A program made the position numbers and the translations under genes. The notes below the pieces were generated by a model. It was not told where the DNA came from, did no database searches, and worked only from the letters and a program-made list of their open reading frames with translations. Positions 10,516-18,555 of a DNA stretch of 64,000 bases are shown here, piece by piece; position 1 is the stretch's first letter; every line of letters starts with the position of its first letter. Origin of the DNA: an uncultured Mediterranea sp. (GTDB taxonomy: Bacteria; Bacteroidota; Bacteroidia; Bacteroidales; Bacteroidaceae); the NCBI RefSeq assembly GCF_902493215.1, contig NZ_CABUOL010000015.1, positions 1 to 64,000 on the forward strand, in the 5' to 3' direction.

Positions 10516-12444
10516 CTATTCATTCTTACGAATTTTCAGACAAGTTCCACCACCAGCAGCCAATCTGACAGAAATTTCATCACCGGACTTCACCTTCAGG
10601 ACTTTTACTTGATACGACTCTCTGTTCGTCAAATAATGTGCATCATCCCCATCTTGTATCAACGTTGCCTGGTAAATGCCCTTCGGTAAGAAAGAGGTAG
10701 GAATGGACAAGGTTCGCTCTTCCTCATTCGTCACTGCGGCTACCAAATAATCATCAGCCGTTTCACGCATCATCACAATATACTCGCCTATTTCTCCCAA
10801 CAAGGTCCTGCTTTCCTTCCAAGGCATCTTTTCTGAAGCTATAAATTCCAACAATTCAGGATATCTCTGATACATTTCCGGAATATCAGGTAGTATGGTT
10901 ACCCCAGAAAAAGTTATCAAAGTCCGTGCTGCTTCCGATACAACAGTAGAAGGGACCGGCTGATTTTCATCTACACGAGTAGTGGGTCCCTGTCTTAAAT
11001 CAAACATTCCGTTATTCATATCAATCGGACCAGCCAACATGTTTACAAAAACGGTTGTAACAAATGTTTTTGGTTCAAATACCCGATGAGCATCCAATTG
11101 GGCATGGCAGAATTCCCGTGTCACCGCATTCGGCCAAGTACGCATTTGTCCACAAGGATGAACTGGACCGTCATGAAAATCTACCAGCAGCTTATTCTCA
11201 GCACACAATTGCGTAATCTTCCGTGTCCAATGATTCTTTTCTTCAGGAGTACCATTCATAAAACCATACTTGATACCGGAAGCTCCCCACTCGCTATACT
11301 GCTTCAAAGTCTTTTCTATAGGATATTTCCTACCACCGACATCATTCAAATACAACCAAATTCCTATACCTTTTTCTTTAGCATAAGCCAATAATCTCTG
11401 TACATCTTTGGCCTTCTCTCCAGTAACAGGATCAGAATCCGCCTCAAATTCAGGACCATACCAATTGGCATCCAAAACCAAATAACTGAATCCCTGTTCT
11501 GCCGCAAAATCGACCATCCGAGTCCAAGACGGATAAGACATCGTATATCTAAAACCACCATCCGTAATAGCTCCATTGATACGCCAGTCCCATACAGCCA
11601 AACCTGGCTTGACCCATGAAAAGTCGCCGTTCGGATCGGGATTCAACAATTCAATCAGATGAGAATCAACCAAGTTCCCCGGCTTCGTTCCGTAAAGCAA
11701 TACACGCCAGGCCGAAGTATAGCCAGCCTTCAATTCTGACGGTTTGGACGAAACTTCAAACAAGCTATCTCCTTTAAGCGAAGTCAAGACTAAAGGTTCT
11801 CCTTCTGTCAGATTAGCCTCGTGAACTGCCATAAACTGATTTTCTCCTGCCTGCACTGTCATAACAGGGAAACGGATTCCAGCCACTTCCGACAACTTAT
11901 CAGGTCCTAAATTATGATGTTCACCGTTATAGAACCATGATGTATAATCACCGGCAAAGCGATATTGGGTCAATTCCTGTTTTACTCCGACTGCTGCCCT
12001 CTCTGTTTCAGGAACTACGTAACGGAAAGCCCAACCATCATTATACACACGAAAAACAATTTCAAACGAATTCAACCCTTGCTGTCCTTCCGGAGCAACG
12101 AACGCCAAGGTCAATTCATTATACTGGTCTTTTACCTGCTCTCGCTTTCCCCACACAGGTTTCCATATTCCATCGTGACTTCGTTCGGAAGAAGAAACCG
12201 ACCAATCTGAGGACGGAATTAGATTTTCCGGTGCAGTGACATAGCCCAAACGGGAATCTTCAATCAGTCTTTCCCCATTTCCGATAAACGAATATTCCCA
12301 TAAACCCATTGAATCCTTTTGAATAGACAAAACCAACTTGCCATCCGGAGAAATCAAGCGATAATACTCATCGGACTTTTGCGAACACGAAGTTATACAG
12401 AATAACCCCAACAAAACTACTGCTAAAAACGTATGTGTCTTCAT
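10516..12444 (-). CDS. Glycoside hydrolase family 97 lipoprotein (SusB-like)
   Basis: A 642 aa enzyme with lipoprotein signal MKTHTFLAVVLLGLFCITSC. GH97 architecture is visible: N-terminal beta-super-sandwich (about 28-290), TIM barrel (about 295-560, with WDWRING, SYLVLDANWYGPE and LLVDFHDGPVHPCG) and a C-terminal beta domain. GH97 holds both inverting alpha-glucosidases such as SusB and retaining alpha-galactosidases. In the retaining group an Asp follows the Gly-Ile-Lys stretch; here the sequence reads GIKYGFMNG with Gly near 394. TREFCHAQ near 442-449 keeps a Glu. This suggests the inverting type or altered chemistry. The gap to the next upstream gene is 4 nt. Confidence 0.88.
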   Translation of the reverse strand: MKTHTFLAVVLLGLFCITSCSQKSDEYYRLISPDGKLVLSIQKDSMGLWEYSFIGNGERLIEDSRLGYVTAPENLIPSSDWSVSSSERSHDGIWKPVWGKREQVKDQYNELTLAFVAPEGQQGLNSFEIVFRVYNDGWAFRYVVPETERAAVGVKQELTQYRFAGDYTSWFYNGEHHNLGPDKLSEVAGIRFPVMTVQAGENQFMAVHEANLTEGEPLVLTSLKGDSLFEVSSKPSELKAGYTSAWRVLLYGTKPGNLVDSHLIELLNPDPNGDFSWVKPGLAVWDWRINGAITDGGFRYTMSYPSWTRMVDFAAEQGFSYLVLDANWYGPEFEADSDPVTGEKAKDVQRLLAYAKEKGIGIWLYLNDVGGRKYPIEKTLKQYSEWGASGIKYGFMNGTPEEKNHWTRKITQLCAENKLLVDFHDGPVHPCGQMRTWPNAVTREFCHAQLDAHRVFEPKTFVTTVFVNMLAGPIDMNNGMFDLRQGPTTRVDENQPVPSTVVSEAARTLITFSGVTILPDIPEMYQRYPELLEFIASEKMPWKESRTLLGEIGEYIVMMRETADDYLVAAVTNEEERTLSIPTSFLPKGIYQATLIQDGDDAHYLTNRESYQVKVLKVKSGDEISVRLAAGGGTCLKIRKNE

Positions 12445-12448
12445 GATT

Positions 12449-14710
12449 TTATAACTTTACTACTCTTGAACTATTTCCCTTTACATTCACCATTTTTACT
12501 TTGGATGCATCTTTCAAAGAATATAATCTCCGACGAGCCTCCCCTGAAGTTTCCACATAGAGTTTAACGTCTGCATCGTATCGGGTAGGATTCGAAATTT
12601 GCAATTCCACATTTTTATTATCCCGCCTCAACAATTTTACATCCAAATGATCAAATACCTCCACTAAGCCCTTATCTTTCTGCACATAAATACTCGGAAG
12701 CTGTGTCACGGTAAGCATAGTGGCTACCTCTACCCATGCACAAGAAGCAAACAAATTTCCACCAACGCTCCCTTTTCCTTCCCAATCAGACAGGTTCACC
12801 CGTTCACAAGCACCTCCTGGTTCCATCTTTCCAACCCTACGGTCGGGATGGCTGATATATTGAGGAATCCCATGTGAAATGTCCCTCAACAACTCTACCG
12901 CATATTTATCCCCTGTAGCCCGATAATATTTCAGCAACGATTCTCCAGACCATGTACAAATGGCTGGAGCCCCATGTTTATTAGCGACACTTGCCCAAAC
13001 CGCTCCCGTCGAATGGACATTTATTTGATTCATGACAGAATGTTCTGGAAACTTAAAATCGTATGAAACGACCCAACTGGCACATATCGGTAACAAATCT
13101 TTGGCATATCTCAACCATTTTTTCTTTCTTGTTACCTCATACAAAGTGACATACGACTCGAACAAGGCAAATGCAGATTCGCTATCAGGGGTTGAAAGGA
13201 TTTCGCCCGGTCCTCCTGTAGTATATCCTTTTAAAACAAACTCTTTATAAAATTTATCACCCAATCCTTCTGCCGCACGCAGATAGTTACTTTTGCCGAA
13301 AGTCTGCGAAGCCAACGCTAAACCCGCAGGAACAATGGCTCCAGCCGTTGAACCACCAATGCAAATATCCCCCGTTTCCACATTTACAAACTGCCCAACC
13401 TGTCCATAGCTGTTCCACAAATTATAGAACACATCAGCTTGTCTTTTCAAGCTATTCCACCAAGCTACCGGAATTTCTTTCCCCAGATTTCTTAATTGGG
13501 AAAACTGTTTCTGTGCCATATAAAGAAAATCCCCCTGTGAACGGACAAAAGTTTCATTGTTTTCAAGAGCCTTTCCAAAGCCAAACCCCTTGAACTCTTT
13601 TCCATTCCCATAAGCATAATACAAGCCGGACGGCGCTTGGGTCTTAGTAAAAATCATATCCAAATTCTTGATGGCCCGATTTACTCCGACTTCATCCCCT
13701 TGCAATAACAGAGGTAATGTTGCCTGTCCACCACCAACCCAGCCCAATTGCCAAATCTGATTCCAACCAGCATTCGATCCAGGCTTCGTCAAACAATACA
13801 TACCAATACTTTCATCCCACCTATCTTGCTGAAACAACCGATTCATGACGCGCCAGACTTCACTGAAAGGCATAACGGCATAATCCGAATCAGCAGGATT
13901 GAAGTCTTTGCGGTTATGCAAAAAACAAGTATACATATCTTGTAAGGAACGAGCAACTCGACTATACACCCTGAACTTCAGTTCCACTACATCGCCTTTA
14001 ACTAAATTGGCAGCCCGATCTTCCGATACAGCAAAACCTGAACCTGTGGCACGTTTCTCTCGAACCGCCGGAGACATAATAGCAAAATCAGCCTTTTGTT
14101 TTACTTTGTTTTCCTCAATGAAAAGCCCAAAATTTCCCCACTTGTTCCCTTGCAGACATTGTACCATCCAACTTCTTGCTTTTGCCGGCGAATAAAAAGC
14201 CATCAACGGCGTTGCTGCATTTCCTGTCGTCAATTCTATTTTCCCACAATTTTCATATTTCTCCAAACTGGGCACCAAAGTAGTAGTTGTAGGCATGTCT
14301 ATCCGCCATTCTTCCCGATTATACCAATAAGGCGGATAAGCCATTACTTTTTTATCAAAACGGTTTCCAGCGTATACAATAGAAGGAACAAAAACAAAAT
14401 TGTCCGCAGACCAGTCCTCAAAATCAAAACTCACCCCCATTGCAACCTGAGAAGCACGCTGACTTAACAACGTATACTTGATTGTATAATCAACAATTCC
14501 CTGACGTTTGTCCACAACCATGCTATCAATCTCTACCTGCCACGTTTGAGACCGATTATCCTTTACGGTACCACTATTCCACGAAAAAGTCTGAGAATCT
14601 TCTACCTTATTCCCCGAATAGTAATTTAGAACAAGCCGTTTATCTTGCGCATGAACATGCAGACCGAAAAGTGCAAGCAGAAAAAAAGAAAATACCTGAT
14701 TTCTCAACAT
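12449..14710 (-). CDS. Secreted protein, possible (alpha/alpha)-barrel carbohydrate enzyme
   Basis: A 753 aa exported protein. The ATG at 14710 starts MLRNQVFSFFLLALFGLHVHA, a signal peptide ending near residue 21; an in-frame TTG three codons upstream is less likely. The first third appears to be a beta-sandwich. The middle (about 280-640) is helical with repeated Trp/Gly-rich turns (WNQIWQLGWVGGG, GGPGEILSTPDSESAFALFESY, ICTWSGESLLKYYRATGD), as in (alpha/alpha)6 toroids of glycosidases and lyases. A small beta domain closes it. I do not recognise the family. The operon position directly upstream of GH97 supports a glycan role. Confidence 0.55.
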   Translation of the reverse strand: MLRNQVFSFFLLALFGLHVHAQDKRLVLNYYSGNKVEDSQTFSWNSGTVKDNRSQTWQVEIDSMVVDKRQGIVDYTIKYTLLSQRASQVAMGVSFDFEDWSADNFVFVPSIVYAGNRFDKKVMAYPPYWYNREEWRIDMPTTTTLVPSLEKYENCGKIELTTGNAATPLMAFYSPAKARSWMVQCLQGNKWGNFGLFIEENKVKQKADFAIMSPAVREKRATGSGFAVSEDRAANLVKGDVVELKFRVYSRVARSLQDMYTCFLHNRKDFNPADSDYAVMPFSEVWRVMNRLFQQDRWDESIGMYCLTKPGSNAGWNQIWQLGWVGGGQATLPLLLQGDEVGVNRAIKNLDMIFTKTQAPSGLYYAYGNGKEFKGFGFGKALENNETFVRSQGDFLYMAQKQFSQLRNLGKEIPVAWWNSLKRQADVFYNLWNSYGQVGQFVNVETGDICIGGSTAGAIVPAGLALASQTFGKSNYLRAAEGLGDKFYKEFVLKGYTTGGPGEILSTPDSESAFALFESYVTLYEVTRKKKWLRYAKDLLPICASWVVSYDFKFPEHSVMNQINVHSTGAVWASVANKHGAPAICTWSGESLLKYYRATGDKYAVELLRDISHGIPQYISHPDRRVGKMEPGGACERVNLSDWEGKGSVGGNLFASCAWVEVATMLTVTQLPSIYVQKDKGLVEVFDHLDVKLLRRDNKNVELQISNPTRYDADVKLYVETSGEARRRLYSLKDASKVKMVNVKGNSSRVVKL

Positions 14711-14760
14711 AACACACAACGTTTATTGAAAGGTTCTCCTAACGAAAAAAGATGTCTGCA

Positions 14761-14829
14761 ATCTTGCCATTCTGAACAAAACGAAGAATTACAATTGATA
14801 AATCTTCCTTCAATTCTGAATGGCAAGAT
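14761..14829. repeat. 69-nt element with 16-bp inverted ends
   Basis: Arms 14761-14776 and 14814-14829 are complementary over 16 bp with one mismatch and enclose a 37-nt loop. The left part, CATTCTGAACAAAACGAAG, resembles a degenerate copy of the widespread bacterial repeat that reads roughly CATTCTGAGCGAAGCGAAG; that comparison is from memory. It sits in the 151-nt gap between the first two genes of the carbohydrate operon. It may be a small non-autonomous repeat or an mRNA hairpin that sets downstream expression. Confidence 0.55.
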
Positions 14830-14861
14830 CTCCTAATAATATTCTGAATTCGGAAATGATG

Positions 14862-17321
14862 TTATTTCCGCTTCATACAAAAGGCATAAACATTTCCTCC
14901 AAAATCAGAAACGAACAATGTGTTTCCGGAAAAAGAAACCGAACTGAATACCGGAGCGCCCAAATTATACTTGGCAGTGATACTTCCCTTATTTTTATCT
15001 ATGGCATAAAGATAACCGTCTGAAGCCCCGACAAAGATAGTATTTCCGACTATAACAGGGCTTGTTTCTATTGTCTGAGAATCAGGACGCGTATAAGATG
15101 ATGTATAAACCAAAGCTTTCCCGATCGAGCAATGCCATTTTTCTTCCAGCGTATTCCTGTCAAGAGCTACCAAACCAGCCGTCGATGTACCAAAAATTAT
15201 TTCATTTTCTGTAATGACAGGGGTAGAAGTTCCATCCACACCGTAAGATAAATCTTTCCGCACAATGATATCACCTGTTTTTGCATCCATTATGAAGAAT
15301 GCTTTCTCTGATGCCAAATAAAGAAGTCCGTTTATTATCGCCGGAGATGAAGCTCTGAATCTAAGTCCGTCCTGTGATTTACTCCATAACATCTTCCCAG
15401 TCTTAACTTCATTTCCATACAATGCTCCCCATTGGGTAGAACCTATGATTACTTCATCGGACACAGACAATGTGGCTGTTGATCCCTGGTTCTGTCCCCA
15501 GTCGCGGTTTTGCCACAAAATTTCACCAGTAGAGGCATCTATGGCTTGCAGGTATTTGCCGGTACCGGCATAAAGGATTCCATCTTTGGTAGCCAGTCCT
15601 TCTATCAATGAAGGCAAAACTCCCATGCCGATATCCTTCTTCCAGCATAAAGAACCGTTATTACAGTCAATTGCGTAGATATTTCCATAGATATCTTGTG
15701 CAAAAATTCTTTCTTTGTCTATTGCTATCGTATTTTTTATAGAACCTTCAACACCATACTTCCAAACGATCTTTCCTGTTGTTGCATCCAAAGCATATAT
15801 GGCAGCACGACCGCGGTTGTCATCATCCACTGACGCCGTATAGACTTTCCCGTTATATACAACAGGGGAAGTCATGAAAATGTTACCTCCTACATTTGTA
15901 CTCCATGCAAGACAGAGCAACGAATCGAACGAAGAAGAAATGATTCCACCTGTATGCTCAGAATTGGCCAAAAGATTGGTCCAGTTCTCTCCCAATTCCA
16001 CCCATGACTTCTCCGGGCAATATTCGAACTTGCTTTCCTCCACGCTTTTTTCACCATTCGAGAACTCAGCAGAAACAAGCAGTTTGAGTTCCTTATTATA
16101 ATATTTACTATCAAGTGTCAGTTCAGTACCCCAAGTCCAATCAGTCTTGGGAGTAAGTTTCTTGTCTTTTATTATCACCTTCTCGCCATACATGCAAGTA
16201 TATGTTACCTGTTTTGTGGAAGCATTTGAAGAGTAGGCATTTACACTTATTGCATTGGATGTAGTTTTCCCGAATGGAGAAGAAATGCAAAGCTGATTAT
16301 CAATATACGGATAACGTACTTCAGAAATAAAATCGCCATTTCTATCCACATTCATTACTCTATAGGAAGATGTAGAATGGTCGATTCCTCCCTTATCTAC
16401 CGTACTGGAACATACTGTATATACATCTCCCTGTTTCTTTATATGGTTTATATGCCAGTGTCCGTAAACCCATGCTTTCAGGTTATGTTCATTCAAGTTG
16501 ACCGATTCGGACTTTCCTCCGTATATAAACTTATCTCCTTCTGTAAGGATATCATGATTAAACACATAAACAGGGGTTCCCGGTTTTACATACTTCAAAT
16601 CATTCTTCATCCATCTGCAAACATCATCTCTCGTATAGCCCGGCCAATAGTCTCCTCCCGCCATCGGTGTGACAATGTAATGAACATTGTCTACATCAAA
16701 AGAGTAATATACGGGACCATAGATACTTTCGAACAGTTCCTCTCCATATTTGCCTTTTACCAAATCGTGATTTCCTATACAATAATATACCGGTACATCC
16801 ATGTTTCTGGTATTCACCAGCTTTATATGGGACTTCAGGCCTTTCTCATAACAGATGTCACCTGTGTGTACGATGAACGCCACTTTTTCGTTCGTCGAAT
16901 ACCGATGCAGATTCTCAGCCCATTCTTCATTACCCTGTACCTGAGAAATTTCAGTATCGGTTATTTGAATGAATTTATGAGCACCTCGCTTGTCTATACC
17001 AACCGTATACGGAACAATTCCAAAATCGTAGTTTTCTATCGACTTATCAATTTTACGATAATGATCGTATACAGCTTTATACCCGGAAGGTACTGTTATA
17101 AACACAAATTTTTCCTTTTCGTGTCCCGGCAAGACAAACTGTCCTTTTCCGTCCGTCTGAACGACGTTTAATCCGTCTGAAACTTTAATTCCCTTCAGAA
17201 GTTTTTCGCCGGAGTCGTAAATGCCATTATTATTTTCGTCAACGAAGACCTTACCGGAATATTGTGCATATCCCGACAATGCAAACACAGAAATGATAAA
17301 TGTTGAGATTAACTTTTTCAT
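14862..17321 (-). CDS. Calcineurin-like phosphoesterase fused to PQQ-type beta-propeller
   Basis: An 819 aa secreted protein with signal peptide MKKLISTFIISVFALSGYAQ. Residues about 21-95 form an SdrD/MetallophosN-like beta domain (VFVDENNNGIYDSGEK). Residues about 105-320 are a calcineurin-type metallophosphoesterase with FIQITDTE, HTGDICYEKG, IGNHD, FNHD and YGHWHINH as metal ligands. The first motif reads ITDTE rather than the usual D-x-H. After a beta domain, residues about 450-819 hold PQQ-like propeller blades (IYALDATTGKIVWKYG, LYAIDKNKGSITAKYN). Promoter-proximal gene of the carbohydrate operon. Substrate unknown; a phosphoester on a glycan or a scaffold role are both possible. Confidence 0.85.
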   Translation of the reverse strand: MKKLISTFIISVFALSGYAQYSGKVFVDENNNGIYDSGEKLLKGIKVSDGLNVVQTDGKGQFVLPGHEKEKFVFITVPSGYKAVYDHYRKIDKSIENYDFGIVPYTVGIDKRGAHKFIQITDTEISQVQGNEEWAENLHRYSTNEKVAFIVHTGDICYEKGLKSHIKLVNTRNMDVPVYYCIGNHDLVKGKYGEELFESIYGPVYYSFDVDNVHYIVTPMAGGDYWPGYTRDDVCRWMKNDLKYVKPGTPVYVFNHDILTEGDKFIYGGKSESVNLNEHNLKAWVYGHWHINHIKKQGDVYTVCSSTVDKGGIDHSTSSYRVMNVDRNGDFISEVRYPYIDNQLCISSPFGKTTSNAISVNAYSSNASTKQVTYTCMYGEKVIIKDKKLTPKTDWTWGTELTLDSKYYNKELKLLVSAEFSNGEKSVEESKFEYCPEKSWVELGENWTNLLANSEHTGGIISSSFDSLLCLAWSTNVGGNIFMTSPVVYNGKVYTASVDDDNRGRAAIYALDATTGKIVWKYGVEGSIKNTIAIDKERIFAQDIYGNIYAIDCNNGSLCWKKDIGMGVLPSLIEGLATKDGILYAGTGKYLQAIDASTGEILWQNRDWGQNQGSTATLSVSDEVIIGSTQWGALYGNEVKTGKMLWSKSQDGLRFRASSPAIINGLLYLASEKAFFIMDAKTGDIIVRKDLSYGVDGTSTPVITENEIIFGTSTAGLVALDRNTLEEKWHCSIGKALVYTSSYTRPDSQTIETSPVIVGNTIFVGASDGYLYAIDKNKGSITAKYNLGAPVFSSVSFSGNTLFVSDFGGNVYAFCMKRK

Positions 17322-17394
17322 GATATTAACATTGTAAAAATAGATTCTATCTATAATAAATGCAAGTAAAATCTAGTTTGTGGTTATTTAGCCG

Positions 17395-17402
17395 CAAATA
17401 TA
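17395..17402 (-). promoter_or_regulatory. Probable -7 box of the carbohydrate operon
   Basis: Minus-strand TATATTTG, matching Bacteroidota TAnnTTTG, 73 nt upstream of the metallophosphoesterase start. T-rich sequence with TTTG lies upstream. Confidence 0.55.
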
Positions 17403-17521
17403 CGAAAAATCAAACAAAACTATATTACTCAATATTATTTTATAGCATCAAGAACAACCACAGAATCTTTAATTCAGAACATTTAATACCGAAAGATTAA
17501 AAAGGATGCAGTACATATTAT

Positions 17522-17556
17522 ATAAAACGAGAAAAGCCGCTGAATATCAGCGGCTT
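17522..17556 (-). terminator. Intrinsic terminator of ssrA
   Basis: On the minus strand a stem AGCCGCTGA/TCAGCGGCT (17535-17555) is followed by a T-rich tract. It lies just past the mature 3' end of tmRNA. Confidence 0.8.
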
Positions 17557-17570
17557 CTAACTCATATCCG

Positions 17571-17965
17571 TGGAGCTGGAGGGAATCGAACCCTCGTCCA
17601 AACGAGGAAATCATAAGCTTTCTACATGCTTATCTCTGCCTTCAGTTTTCGAGCGCAGGCAAGACCAGAGCCACCAACCTGCACCTTATCTCCTAAAACT
17701 TCGCAAAGGCCGCGGAGAAAGACCTGAGCTATTCCCGATTTTGCTGTGCCACTTTACCAAACGCTTCGGAACAAGAGCTTTTGAGTGACATCTCGTTTCC
17801 ACCACTGTGGTGGAAATAAAGCTAATCTACTGTACTTCGATTAAGCAGCGAGAGCATAATTTTCGTTGCCAGATAATTGTTTGATAACTGAGATTAAAGT
17901 GGAAATTACCGACCCACTGCATGCTTACCTACCATTTCTGCCCGCTGTCAAATCCAGTCAACCCC
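17571..17965 (-). ncRNA. ssrA: tmRNA (ssrA)
   Basis: Transfer-messenger RNA that rescues stalled ribosomes with SmpB. The 5' end GGGGTTGA pairs with the 3' end CAGCTCC, with one G-U pair each way, to make the tRNA-like acceptor. The T-arm GGTTCGATTCCC is next to the 3' end. The CCA tail is not encoded. The resume reading frame at 17841-17870 encodes the proteolysis tag GNENYALAA followed by TAA; the ending YALAA is typical of Bacteroidales tags. A terminator follows and a TATCTTTG promoter lies upstream, so the gene is a single transcription unit. The 3' end of ssrA is a known integration site for mobile elements, and the AT-rich carbohydrate cluster begins just beyond it. Confidence 0.95.
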
Positions 17966-18024
17966 GGTTAGTAATAATAAGTTCTTCTACAAACACACCG
18001 CTCATTTTCATCAGCGGAATGATG

Positions 18025-18032
18025 CAAAGATA
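18025..18032 (-). promoter_or_regulatory. ssrA promoter -7 box
   Basis: Minus-strand TATCTTTG with a TTGTTGG element about 20 nt upstream. The predicted start leaves a roughly 50-nt leader containing a small CCGCT/AGCGG hairpin at 17999-18018, which would be removed during tmRNA processing. Confidence 0.7.
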
Positions 18033-18178
18033 CAAATTCTTTTGTTTCCAACAATAATATATTTGCAAATATTAATTGATGCCATCTATCCAAGGATATA
18101 AACAAGTTCATCGGATATTGAGAAATTTCCACACAAAAAATATGATTCCAAACATTACCCGGAAAAAATCTACATAAA

Positions 18179-18260
18179 CAGGTTTCAACCCCAAGGCCCC
18201 TATGTTTGAAACATAAGGGCCGAATGTTTCAAACATACCCCCCGAATGTTTCAAACCTAC
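18179..18260. repeat. 22-bp-period palindrome island A (core GTTTCAAAC)
   Basis: Four near-palindromic cores begin at 18182, 18204, 18226 and 18248, exactly 22 bp apart. They read GTTTCAA, GTTTGAAAC, GTTTCAAAC and GTTTCAAAC, with C/G-rich linkers between. The island lies in the roughly 590-bp gap between the ssrA and GH3 genes, about 270 bp upstream of the GH3 promoter. No gene is visible in the rest of the gap. The same period recurs at three other places in the window with other cores. Confidence 0.8.
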
Positions 18261-18522
18261 TTAAAGCAGGGCTATAAGACGGTTCATAAAAGATATAAGG
18301 AGAAAATCTTATCGGAAATCAGAATAATTTACAATTCAGCAGTCCGTTTCTCCAAATGCCAGAGAATCCTTGATAAAGGACAGAATGAAATGCCGAAAAG
18401 CCGGTAAAGTATTTCCTCTCCAATAGCAGCATAACAAGCGAAAAACGGTAAAAAGGAGATGTTTTGGAAAATATTGGCCATCGAAACGGACAATATTATC
18501 CCATCGTTCAAGGAAATCTGTG

Positions 18523-18530
18523 TATTTTTG
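18523..18530 (+). promoter_or_regulatory. Promoter -7 box of the GH3 gene
   Basis: TATTTTTG 25 nt upstream of the ATG at 18556, matching TAnnTTTG and implying a short leader. Confidence 0.6.
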
Positions 18531-18555
18531 TCCCAAACAAATAATCGATTTATTC

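Noticed and set aside
320..17321. SusC/SusD pair within the carbohydrate cluster
   Set aside because: No TonB-dependent receptor or SusD-like frame is present among the seven genes.
17571..17965. Attachment-site copy of the ssrA 3' end inside the window
   Set aside because: No second copy of the terminal ssrA sequence was seen in the carbohydrate operon or at its left edge; the border, if any, is outside.
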